DNA of 7,140 nt, taken from positions 1 through 7,140 of the forward strand of contig CAAERF010000141.1 of NCBI GenBank assembly GCA_900758315.1. Reading direction: 5' to 3'. Below are positions 1-5,184 of this stretch, in pieces. The DNA comes from an uncultured Oscillospiraceae bacterium (GTDB taxonomy: Bacteria; Bacillota; Clostridia; Oscillospirales; Oscillospiraceae). Under the pieces are notes generated by a model, which saw nothing but the letters and a program-made list of their open reading frames with translations, was not told the DNA's origin and did not search any database. The translations under genes were made by a program, and so were the position numbers. How positions within the stretch are numbered: the first letter of the stretch is position 1; every line of letters begins with the position of its first letter.

Positions 1-62
1 CTGTTCAGTACAATAAATGCTGACAGGGGCGCTTTTGTTCCCCTTCAGAAAGGAGGCTTTAT

Positions 63-875
63 ATGATGGAAGAAAAAATGCTGCCTGTTCCCAATGAAGG
101 TCATCGCCGGAGGCAAAAGCAGCGGCGGAGGCGCTTTCCTTGGGGAAGTATTGCCACAGTCATTCTGGTCGTGGCTGTTTGTGTATATGCGTTCACATTG
201 TTTGGAGATAAAGAATCGCCTGAAAATTCCCAAGTAAACGACATCACAACGCAGGGGCCTGATGATGTGCAAGTTGGCCTTTTGGATGAAAGCTCACCCC
301 AAAACACGCAGACAGCAAATGATGACACCGACTGGAACTTGATGTTGGTAAACGATGAAAACGCGATCCCCGAAAACTACGAGCCAAAACTGGTAGAGGT
401 GCCCGGCGGTGAGAAAGTAGATGAACGCATCTATGATCCTCTCATGGAGATGTTGGAAGCAGCAAAGGAAGGAAATTTGGATCAACTGCCTATGGTCGTA
501 TCCGGTTACCGCACGCAGAAAAAGCAGCAGCAGCTCTATGACGACAAAGTGGCTGGATACCGCAAAGAGGGAAATTCCCAGAGCGAAGCGGAGGAACTGG
601 CAAAGCAATGGGTATCTGTTCCCGGATACAGTGAACATCAAATTGGTTTAGCAGTGGACATCAACGGAGCCATCTATGATCTTTATTTCTGGCTGCAAGA
701 AAACAGCTACAAATACGGTTTTATTTTCCGTTACCCTGGAGATAAAACCGACATCACGGGCGTTGCCGAGGAAGTATGGCATTATCGGTATGTTGGCGTT
801 GAGGCCGCCACAGAGATGTATGAAAAAGGGCTGTGCTTGGAGGAATATTTGGCAGAAAGGCAGGCAGAGCAATGA
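63..875 (+). CDS. vanY: VanY-type membrane-anchored D,D-carboxypeptidase
   Basis: This is a predicted zinc D-alanyl-D-alanine carboxypeptidase that removes the terminal D-Ala from peptidoglycan pentapeptide stems at the outer membrane face. In van clusters it lowers the pool of vancomycin-binding precursors. The 270-residue product has an Arg/Lys-rich cytoplasmic start (about 14-24), one membrane helix (about 27-48), a low-complexity acidic linker (about 49-110) and a catalytic domain. Visible family motifs are SGYR (147-150), S-x-H-x2-G-x-A-x-D with zinc ligands H192 and D199, and E-x2-H with E237 and H240. All expected catalytic residues are present, so it looks functional. AGGAGG at 51-56 is 6 bases before the ATG at 63; the adjacent ATG at 66 is equally usable. 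Its stop overlaps the next start (ATGA), so it was translated with a vanG-like gene. Family call is firm; assignment to the vanG-type cluster rests on that neighbour. It could instead serve ordinary wall trimming. Confidence 0.87.
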   Translation: MMEEKMLPVPNEGHRRRQKQRRRRFPWGSIATVILVVAVCVYAFTLFGDKESPENSQVNDITTQGPDDVQVGLLDESSPQNTQTANDDTDWNLMLVNDENAIPENYEPKLVEVPGGEKVDERIYDPLMEMLEAAKEGNLDQLPMVVSGYRTQKKQQQLYDDKVAGYRKEGNSQSEAEELAKQWVSVPGYSEHQIGLAVDINGAIYDLYFWLQENSYKYGFIFRYPGDKTDITGVAEEVWHYRYVGVEAATEMYEKGLCLEEYLAERQAEQ

Positions 876-1258
876 AAAGATTAAAAATCGCTGTTTTGTT
901 TGGCGGCTGTTCCCCGGAATATAGCGTGTCCCTCCAGTCCGCAGCCGCTGTGCTTCAGAATATGGACAGCAGCAAGTATGAAGCGGTAATGGTCGGCATT
1001 CCTCGCACTCTGTCGTGTAATCATGGAAAAGTATTGATAAACGGCTACGAAGCACCAATAATTGGACACATCTGTATGGATCAAATGATAGTCGATATTA
1101 CGGATTTACCAGATGTGAAAAGCGGTGATATTGCTATCTTCATAGGAAAATCAGGCCAGTATGAAATCACGGCCTATGACCTTGCAGAAGCAAGTGGGAC
1201 AATTACCAACGAACTGTTAAGTCGCTTAGGTAGCCGCTTAAATAGAATGATAGTTTAA
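872..1258 (+). pseudogene. vanG'-'vanT in-frame deletion chimera
   Basis: The 128-codon frame joins two unrelated van proteins. Residues 1 to about 43 match the N-terminus of a VanG-type D-Ala-D-Ser ligase (KIAVLFGGCSPEYSVSLQS, the start of the D-Ala ligase N-domain). Residues from about 43 to 128 match the C-terminal end of an alanine-racemase-fold VanT serine racemase (GIPRTLS, APIIGHICMDQM, GTITNELLSRLG). The ATP-grasp domains of the ligase, the VanT membrane domain and its PLP-lysine barrel are absent, as is any vanXY. The joint lies near 995-1006, where both families carry a Gly-Ile-(Pro)-Arg stretch, so a microhomology deletion is the simplest origin. ATG 872 overlaps the vanY stop; an in-frame ATG at 833 lies inside vanY and is unlikely. 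The product cannot be a working ligase or racemase. Whether the chimeric protein is made or does anything is unknown. Confidence 0.82.
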
Positions 1259-1261
1259 CTT

Positions 1262-1357
1262 ATGGAATGTAATTATCTGCCGCACGACGGCAAAAGAAAA
1301 AAAGCCGTCGTGCAGCAGTCGTTTTCCCGTGTCAAATTAAACACTCGACGGCTTTGA
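1262..1357 (+). CDS. Possible 31-residue leader peptide ORF
   Basis: A short ATG frame begins 3 bases after the vanT-derived stop and encodes 31 residues with a basic patch (DGKRKK, residues 9-14) and a basic C-terminus (NTRRL). It runs exactly over the hairpins at 1277-1318 and 1346-1376, and its TGA lies at the end of the terminator's left arm. That placement is typical of a transcription-attenuation leader. No convincing ribosome binding site precedes it, so translation would need coupling to the upstream frame, or the leader may have decayed. No homology-based identity can be given. It could be a chance frame. Confidence 0.35.
   Translation: MECNYLPHDGKRKKAVVQQSFSRVKLNTRRL
1277..1318 (+). 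repeat. 15-bp inverted repeat (hairpin 1 of leader)
   Basis: Arms 1277-1291 and 1304-1318 are reverse complements except for one C/A mismatch, with a purine-rich 12-base loop. The right arm includes GCCGTCG, which can instead pair with 1346-1352. This hairpin is therefore mutually exclusive with an alternative stem and would act as the protector of the terminator in an attenuator model. Confidence 0.75.
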
Positions 1358-1386
1358 ACAACAACCAAAGCCGTCGTTTTGTTTTT
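1346..1386 (+). terminator. Rho-independent terminator with competing antiterminator
   Basis: A perfect 11-bp stem (1346-1356 with 1366-1376, 9-base loop) is followed by TTTTGTTTTTT. This is a strong intrinsic terminator on the + strand. Its left arm CGACGGCTTT (1346-1355) is also perfectly complementary to AAAGCCGTCG at 1301-1310, giving an alternative 10-bp antiterminator stem. It could simply end the van transcript, but the shared arm favours conditional termination. Confidence 0.8.
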
Positions 1387-1569
1387 TGAAGGAGTGTGAT
1401 ATAAAGAGCGGCGGCCAGTAGAGGTAGTCGCCATGATAGCGGTATTTAGACAGGGCAATATGGCCTTTTCATCAAAAAAATCTTTGCTAATACCCTAACT
1501 TGTTCCGCTTCTTGGTCGGTATTATTATTCCGAAATATCGGTATTAACTTTACCTGTCAGCATTTTCGC

Positions 1570-1604
1570 ACCAGTTTTCCTTTGTGGGAGACTGGTATTT
1601 TTTT
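1570..1604 (+). terminator. Hairpin followed by T-tract
   Basis: Arms 1570-1580 and 1586-1596 form an 11-bp stem with two G-U pairs and a 5-base loop, followed by A and seven Ts (1597-1604). It has the shape of an intrinsic terminator on the + strand. It lies 92 bases before the sigma-like start, so it would stop read-through from upstream or act as a second attenuator. Confidence 0.6.
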
Positions 1605-1644
1605 GTGGACCTCAAATCAATTATGTCGGTGCCGTTCTCCGCCT

Positions 1645-1690
1645 CATTTCGGCTCACCCGTCAACTGGACCTGTGAACCGAAATGGAGGT
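1645..1690 (+). promoter_or_regulatory. Hairpin that can sequester the sigma-like gene's ribosome binding site
   Basis: Arms 1645-1657 and 1673-1685 pair over 13 positions with one mismatch around a 15-base loop. With one bulged G, bases CCT at 1642-1644 can extend the stem into AGG at 1687-1689, part of the GGAGGT (1685-1690) that lies 5 bases before ATG 1696. Such a fold would hide the ribosome binding site and make translation conditional. The structure is seen directly; its regulatory role is inferred. Confidence 0.5.
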
Positions 1691-1695
1691 ACATA

Positions 1696-2010
1696 ATGCA
1701 GAAAATCAATCTTCGGGAGCTGTATCCCGATATTTACAAAAAAGACACTTATCTGGAAGTAACCGATGAAGTGCAGGCGGTGTTCCTGGCCGACAAACGA
1801 GCGGAAGCACGCTACCTGCGCTAGATGTATAACTACAAAGCGCACTACTTCCTGGACTGCGACAATGGCATTGAGAAGGCTATTGTGCAGCACCCGCCGA
1901 CCCCGGAAGAAATCCTGGAGGACAAGCAGCTCCGCGATCAGCTCTACGCTGCGGTGATGGAGCTGCCGGACAAGCAGGCCAAGTGGATTTATGCCCGGTT
2001 CTACTTAGGC
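1696..2010 (+). pseudogene. Conjugative-transposon-type sigma-factor-like gene, broken and truncated
   Basis: The frame begins KINLRELYPDIYKKDTYLEV and, after an in-frame TAG at 1822-1824, continues in the same frame through YNYKAHYFLDCDNGIE and ELPDKQAKWIYARFYLG. This is the pattern of the small sigma-70-like/helix-turn-helix proteins encoded in Tn916/Tn1549-like integrative elements. The TAG replaces what is probably an Arg codon before MYNYK. After about 2010 the family's C-terminal helix-turn-helix (expected after FYLG) is missing; the DNA is instead the 3' end of the opposite-strand AraC gene. GGAGGT precedes the ATG by 5 bases. With a nonsense codon and a lost DNA-binding segment it is almost certainly inactive. 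Family assignment is from memory of motifs. Confidence 0.65.
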
Positions 2011-2999
2011 ATACCCTGGATTTTTCTGTATTCTCTGGGTGACATTTTGACTATAGACTGAAAAGCGCTTGAAAACTTTCCCTGGGTTTGGTAGCCTACC
2101 TGGGAAGCAATATCCGCGATAGTGTCATTTGTTTCCCGTAATAATTTCATAGTCTGACGCACTCGAAATTCCTTCATATAGGTGGCGATAGGCTGGCCGT
2201 AGACTGCCTTGAATATCTCCTTTAGAGTGGAGGTATTTATCAAATACTGTTTGGAAAGTTCTGCAATCGTAAATCGTTGATCCAAATGCTCTGTCAACTG
2301 TTGATGAATTTCTTTTATCAATTCGGTTTGCTGGGAGAAGTATTGAGTCAATTCTTTATGCTCCGATTTCATGTTGCTCAAATAAATCAAAATTTCCAGC
2401 ACCTTCAATTTCAAGAGGGAAATTCGAACGGACACAGGAGCAGAAAAGAGTGGGGCAAAAATGTGCTCTAAATCGGAACAGGACGGGATTGCGGATGGCT
2501 TTCCGGAGCAAAATCGATCCCGTAACTGGTCTGCCTCCACACCGGCATTCTTTAAAACTTCCGGGCAAATGGAAGAGAGCTGTTTCAGATCCACGGAAAT
2601 GGAAATTCCCTCTGAATATCCTAGGGGAAACATCATGGCGGAATCCGCGCAGCAGGCCATACTGTGTGCTGTCACATCACCTGTACCTAAATAGACGGCA
2701 GTACCGCCTTGCATATTCCAACCCACGCGACCACTGCGACAATAGTAAATTTCTAAAACAGAATCCGAAGCATCATGCCGAAACTTGACCTCTGAAGCAA
2801 GAAAAACATTGAAGGATACCTCTATTCCAGGAAAAGTTTCATATGCCTCCATATACCCTTTTCCAGCGGTAACCGCTCGAAACTGTTCTCCAAAGAGTGT
2901 GGTACCCGTTCCACCAGCCCGGCAATGCTTCAAGGCGAGGGTGCCGTTTGGAATCTTTTGAAGTTTTTGAGCGATAACTTTGGATTCTTCTTTTTTCAT
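2001..2999 (-). CDS. AraC-family transcriptional regulator
   Basis: The 332-residue protein has an uncharacterised N-terminal sensing half and a C-terminal double helix-turn-helix of the AraC/XylS type. Helix-turn-helix 1 is at about 242-264 (FTIAELSKQYLINTSTLKE) and 2 at about 292-316 (TIADIASQVGYQTQGKFSSAF), followed by the usual MSPREYRK. The start at 2999 is preferred over an upstream in-frame ATG at 3053 because the ATG overlaps the stop of the 43-codon ORF (ATGA), implying coupling. The last residues and stop (GMPK, 2001-2012) fall where the sigma-like pseudogene breaks off, so the natural C-terminus may have been replaced by a few codons. The ligand is unknown: the N-half has several Cys residues (26, 87, 116, 117, 145, 164, 174), but no metal motif I can name. 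Its target could be itself, the copper genes, or a gene lost at the left junction. Confidence 0.85.
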   Translation of the reverse strand: MKKEESKVIAQKLQKIPNGTLALKHCRAGGTGTTLFGEQFRAVTAGKGYMEAYETFPGIEVSFNVFLASEVKFRHDASDSVLEIYYCRSGRVGWNMQGGTAVYLGTGDVTAHSMACCADSAMMFPLGYSEGISISVDLKQLSSICPEVLKNAGVEADQLRDRFCSGKPSAIPSCSDLEHIFAPLFSAPVSVRISLLKLKVLEILIYLSNMKSEHKELTQYFSQQTELIKEIHQQLTEHLDQRFTIAELSKQYLINTSTLKEIFKAVYGQPIATYMKEFRVRQTMKLLRETNDTIADIASQVGYQTQGKFSSAFQSIVKMSPREYRKIQGMPK

Positions 3000-3127
3000 G
3001 GCGTTCCTTTTTGTTTTTCTACTTGCGACGGACAGGCGATTTTTACAAGCCACTCAATCATGTGATGGAAATTTCGGGCCTGCTCGATAGTTTGTCCGTG
3101 GTCGTGGGGTAAGTGGTTCTGAACCAT
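2996..3127 (-). CDS. 43-residue small protein coupled to araC-type gene
   Basis: A short frame begins at ATG 3127 with GGAGGAG (3134-3140) six bases upstream and ends with a TGA overlapping the AraC start. The product begins MVQNHLPHDHGQTIEQARNF; it is His-rich near the N-terminus (H5, H8, H10, H21, H22) and has one Cys at 32. The strong ribosome binding site and stop-start overlap support real translation. I do not recognise a family. It could be a small regulator partner, a metal-binding peptide or a remnant N-terminus of a larger gene. Confidence 0.55.
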   Translation of the reverse strand: MVQNHLPHDHGQTIEQARNFHHMIEWLVKIACPSQVEKQKGTP

Positions 3128-3133
3128 TTAGCA

Positions 3134-3160
3134 CTCCTCCTTGAAGTCTATCTTATCATA
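3134..3160 (-). promoter_or_regulatory. Candidate -10 box and ribosome binding site for small ORF/AraC
   Basis: On the minus strand TATGAT (3155-3160) lies just upstream of GGAGGAG (3134-3140). No good -35 hexamer is found 16-18 bases further up, so the promoter would be weak or activator-dependent. No terminator separates it from the CGGC gene, so read-through from the copper genes is also possible. Confidence 0.3.
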
Positions 3161-3180
3161 GGCCGGAGGGAAAAGAAACT

Positions 3181-3543
3181 TTACTTCTGAGAGGTTTCTG
3201 GTTCAGGACCAGCGTCATGGGTGTAATCCAAGATATGGACACCATCGCCTACCTCTTTCTGCACCAGCTCCCGCATACGCTTAGCAAAAGGACAGGAGTA
3301 ACCAATGGGAGTCCCTTTGCTGATGCAAGAAGCAAAAGCAATGGTGTCAGCGCCCTGTTCTACCAGAGAACGGGCCCGCAGTACCGCTTTTTTTCCGGGG
3401 CAGCCACCGCAGTTGATGAAGCCCACTAACTGAATATCATCCTCTCCCATAAAAGCGCCTTTTCTCTCTCGGATTGTCCGAAAATCCCGGCTTCCGGGAC
3501 AGTAATCCTCTGTCTGCATACAACGAATAATGCCAAGTTTCAT
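3181..3543 (-). CDS. CGGC-domain protein, probable metal/redox-linked
   Basis: This 120-residue protein matches the CGGC domain family. It begins MKLGIIRCMQTEDYCPGSRDF, carries the name-giving CGGC at residues 45-48 (GFINCGGCPGKK), then ASCISKGTPIG (71-81) and SCPF (83-86). Conserved cysteines are visible at 8, 15, 45, 48, 73 and 84, suggesting metal or cluster binding; the biochemical role of the family is not established. ATG 3543 is chosen over 3579 because AAGGAGGA-type sequence (3551-3556 on the minus strand) lies seven bases upstream. It is transcribed from the csoR side with a 64-base gap and probably belongs to the copper operon. Confidence 0.82.
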   Translation of the reverse strand: MKLGIIRCMQTEDYCPGSRDFRTIRERKGAFMGEDDIQLVGFINCGGCPGKKAVLRARSLVEQGADTIAFASCISKGTPIGYSCPFAKRMRELVQKEVGDGVHILDYTHDAGPEPETSQK

Positions 3544-3607
3544 ATTGGTTTCCTCCTTGATTAATTTAGGGCCGATCATTCAAATTTGGCCGCTCCATTG
3601 TTTATTA

Positions 3608-3871
3608 TTATGTAACCAGCTTTTCCAACAGTTGGAGAGCTTCCTCCAGTTTTGGGTTGGGCTCGTCCGTATGCAGTCCCTCTCGGACACAGCCACGTAT
3701 ATGGGCCCGCAAAATCTCTTGATTCACTCGCTTCAAAAGAGCCTGAGTTGCCAACAGCTGATTGGAAATGTCCACGCAGTAGCGATCCTCTTCAATCATT
3801 CGCAAAATGCCGTCCAGTTGTCCTCTGGCAATCTTAATGGAACGGGTTATGTGAGCCTTATCAGCCTTCAT
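3608..3871 (-). CDS. csoR: CsoR-family copper-sensing repressor
   Basis: The 87-residue all-helical protein matches the CsoR/FrmR/RcnR family: GQLDGILRMIEEDRYCVDI, then LKRVNQEILRAHIRGCV. The Cu(I) ligand set Cys-His-Cys is visible at C32, H57 and C61, with exactly the spacing known for CsoR (25 and 4 residues), favouring Cu(I) over formaldehyde or nickel sensing. It represses without copper and releases DNA when Cu(I) binds. Its start overlaps the copZ end by 11 bases, so it is translationally coupled. A matching operator-like palindrome lies at 4500-4516 before the copA remnant, implying autoregulation of the operon. Confidence 0.9.
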   Translation of the reverse strand: MKADKAHITRSIKIARGQLDGILRMIEEDRYCVDISNQLLATQALLKRVNQEILRAHIRGCVREGLHTDEPNPKLEEALQLLEKLVT

Positions 3872-4082
3872 GGGGGATAATCTCTGTGACTTTGTAGCCC
3901 GCCTCGGTAACTGCCGCTTTTAGGGTTTCGTCGGTAACGGACTCCGGGACCTCAACAGTGGCCTTTTTGTCCTCTAGACTTACCTGGACATGGGACGCAC
4001 CAGAGATACCCTCCAGGGCATGGGTAACATGCTTGACGCAGTTCTGGCACATCATTCCTTCGATCATCAGTTCTTTTTTCAT
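3861..4082 (-). CDS. copZ: CopZ-like copper chaperone (HMA domain)
   Basis: This is a 73-residue cytoplasmic single heavy-metal-associated domain with GMMCQNCVKHV; the Cu(I)-binding cysteines are C12 and C15. It would carry Cu(I) to the CopA exporter and to CsoR. GGAGG on the minus strand (4090-4094) lies seven bases before ATG 4082. Length and motif are typical of CopZ. The partner ATPase immediately upstream is reduced to a fragment, so here the chaperone may only buffer copper unless another CopA exists elsewhere. Confidence 0.88.
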   Translation of the reverse strand: MKKELMIEGMMCQNCVKHVTHALEGISGASHVQVSLEDKKATVEVPESVTDETLKAAVTEAGYKVTEIIPHEG

Positions 4083-4105
4083 AGTGGTTCCTCCATTCGA
4101 TTGCT

Positions 4106-4471
4106 TTATTGTTGTTTGCTTGACGGAAATCTTCTGTACGGGAGATAGAACAAAGGGATAGTGAATACAAAGGACCAGATTACTCGACGGCGCATCGCCT
4201 CATATTCCTTTTTCGCCGTGTCCACCGGGGAGACAGCCTGTACAGCCGATTTTCCCTTGACCTGCTGTAGGGATGCTCCATAGCCTGCCTTTTCTACAGC
4301 GGCGATAATCTGTCCACTGTTTACATTTTTGTCGTCGTAAGTCACCACCATACTGTTTTTTAACAGATTGACATTGCACTCTTGCACGCCGGTTAGGCTG
4401 GATACGCTTTTTTGTACCCTAGCTTGGCAGGCCGCACAAGTCATGCCTGTGACATTGTACTTTTCCTGCAT
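4106..4471 (-). pseudogene. copA remnant: N-terminal HMA domain plus start of first membrane helix
   Basis: The 121-codon frame starts MQEKYNVTGMTCAACQARV (Cu-binding C12 and C15), completes one HMA domain by about residue 70, and enters the first membrane helix of a P1B ATPase (RRVIWSFVFTIPLFYL, 95-110). It then ends abruptly in PYRRFPSSKQQ. The CPC motif, phosphorylation DKTG motif and all other helices are missing; a full CopA is about 700-800 residues. The short basic tail could be the original CopA C-terminus rejoined in frame by a deletion near 4136-4143, or an out-of-frame ending. AAGGAGG (4479-4485 on the minus strand) is seven bases before ATG 4471, so the fragment is probably still expressed, possibly as a small Cu-binding protein. 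A longer in-frame start at 4507 lies in the operator and is rejected. Confidence 0.8.
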
Positions 4472-4499
4472 ATTGAAACCTCCTTCTCTGGAAAGTGGA

Positions 4500-4516
4500 A
4501 TACCCATACAGGGTAT
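4500..4516 (-). promoter_or_regulatory. CsoR-type operator
   Basis: The palindrome ATACCC-ATACA-GGGTAT has 6-bp arms and a 5-base spacer. It resembles known CsoR operators (TACCC...GGGTA) and lies 28 bases upstream of the copA remnant start in a genome segment that encodes CsoR. A TATACT at 4534-4539 on the minus strand could be the -10 box just upstream, but no convincing -35 was found. Confidence 0.7.
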
Positions 4517-4616
4517 AGGTCTCTCCGGTTCTCAGTATAGTCTCGCAAGGAGGTCTTGTATTTCCCGTTCAGAAGAATTTTTGTCCCAAATGGAAGCGTT
4601 TCTGAAAATCGATCCG

Positions 4617-5060
4617 TCATAAACGCTGCAAGGGCATCCCTTCCAACTTCATGTGATATTGTTCCAGCACATCTTTCAGTGTGATCTCTTGCATTCTTTG
4701 TTCCGCTGTTTTTTGAATGTCCAAGTAAAAATCCCGCAGCACCAGTTGGATATTTACACCCACGCCACAGGCAGGATTGGTGTGGATGTCCTGATGGAGC
4801 AGGGGCTTGTTGCCCTCTACTGCCCGATAGACATCCAGCAGAGTGATTTTCTCCGGCTCACGAGCCAGAGCGGGTCGGGGATGCCCCTTCACGCTGACCA
4901 GCAGCCCTCCCTTCCGCAAGGCGGACATGAGCTGGCGTACATAGGCAGGATTCGTCTGAACGCTCTCTGCCAGCTTGTTACTGGTCAGGTCGCAGTCTGG
5001 GTACAGAGCGATAAAAGCCAGAATATGAACAGCATCGCTAAGGCGGGTGGGATATTTCAT
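4617..5060 (-). CDS. Rrf2-family repressor, YwnA-like
   Basis: The 147-residue winged-helix regulator matches the YwnA/HypR branch of Rrf2. It begins with a helix (RLSDAVHILAFIAL), then the recognition region LTSNKLAESVQTNPAYVRQLM (25-45), a wing (GGLLVSVKGHPRPAL) and the dimerisation part with DVYRAVEG and TNPACGVG. It lacks the three-Cys [2Fe-2S] loop of IscR/NsrR; only C23 and C98 are present, so a thiol switch (as in HypR) is more likely than an iron-sulfur sensor. AAAGGAG (5069-5075 on the minus strand) is eight bases before ATG 5060. It is divergent from the sirtuin operon with overlapping promoters and a shared inverted repeat, so it is the probable regulator of that operon and of itself. 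Confidence 0.87.
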   Translation of the reverse strand: MKYPTRLSDAVHILAFIALYPDCDLTSNKLAESVQTNPAYVRQLMSALRKGGLLVSVKGHPRPALAREPEKITLLDVYRAVEGNKPLLHQDIHTNPACGVGVNIQLVLRDFYLDIQKTAEQRMQEITLKDVLEQYHMKLEGMPLQRL

Positions 5061-5092
5061 GGACTAATCTCCTTTTTTTTGATGTTATTTTT

Positions 5093-5121
5093 ATTATAAC
5101 AGCATATTGACAACAGCGCAA
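5093..5121 (-). promoter_or_regulatory. Promoter of the Rrf2-family gene
   Basis: On the minus strand TTGCGC (5116-5121) is followed after 17 bases by a consensus TATAAT (5093-5098), placed 33 bases before the start codon. The -35 half is weak and the -10 perfect. It overlaps the opposite promoter face to face. Confidence 0.6.
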
Positions 5122-5135
5122 GAGGATGCTAATAT
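5107..5135 (+). promoter_or_regulatory. Promoter of the sirtuin operon
   Basis: A consensus TTGACA (5107-5112) is separated by 17 bases from TAATAT (5130-5135), with an upstream TG making an extended -10 (TGCTAATAT). It lies about 50 bases before the first sirtuin start. TATGAT at 5133-5138 is an alternative -10 with too long a spacer (20). Confidence 0.65.
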
Positions 5136-5184
5136 GATTTGAAGTAAGAATAAAAATAACACCCACTCGAAAGGAATGGTGACA

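Larger units (their letters stand above)
1394..1696 (+). pseudogene. Degenerate small reading frame between leader and sigma-like gene
   Basis: GAAGGA at 1388-1393 sits immediately before GTG at 1394, and the frame after it reads through to a TAA at 1694-1696 that overlaps the ATG of the next gene. It is broken only by TGA at 1397 and TAA at 1496. The uninterrupted part after 1400 begins YKERRPVEVVAMIAVFRQGN. Placement behind an attenuator, the ribosome-binding-like sequence and the TAATG junction suggest a small mobile-element gene inactivated by two point changes. I do not recognise the product. The alternative is a non-coding leader that happens to be open in this frame. Confidence 0.25.
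5083..5161. promoter_or_regulatory. 13-bp inverted repeat flanking divergent promoters; candidate Rrf2 operator
   Basis: TGTTATTTTTATT at 5083-5095 and AATAAAAATAACA at 5149-5161 are perfect reverse complements 53 bases apart. The left copy overlaps the -10 box of the regulator promoter and the right copy lies just downstream of the sirtuin -10, where a bound repressor would block both. The sites are A/T-rich, so some chance similarity is possible, but 13 perfect bases in a 115-base gap is notable. Confidence 0.5.

Noticed and set aside
1..66. Frame 1 is open from the left edge to TGA 64-66, overlapping the vanY start
   Set aside because: The 21 residues show no recognisable family; another frame stops at 14-16 and could equally be the end of an upstream gene. 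Too short to call.
1262..1387. CRISPR-like or integron attC-like repeat reading of the repeated CGACGGC/GCCGTCG motifs
   Set aside because: Only four short copies in alternating orientation, explained by two hairpins sharing an arm; no spacers, no integrase and no attC core sites.
4568..4606. TTCAGAA/TTCTGAA inverted repeat downstream of the Rrf2 gene
   Set aside because: Only 7 bp with a 25-base loop and no T-tract; not a convincing terminator.
2511..4615. AAAATCGATCC occurs near 2511 and again near 4606
   Set aside because: Short match in unrelated contexts (inside AraC, and the Rrf2-copA gap); most likely chance.
4653..5099. 148-codon + strand frame over the Rrf2 gene
   Set aside because: It is antisense to a clear Rrf2 protein and runs into its promoter; no upstream ribosome binding site.
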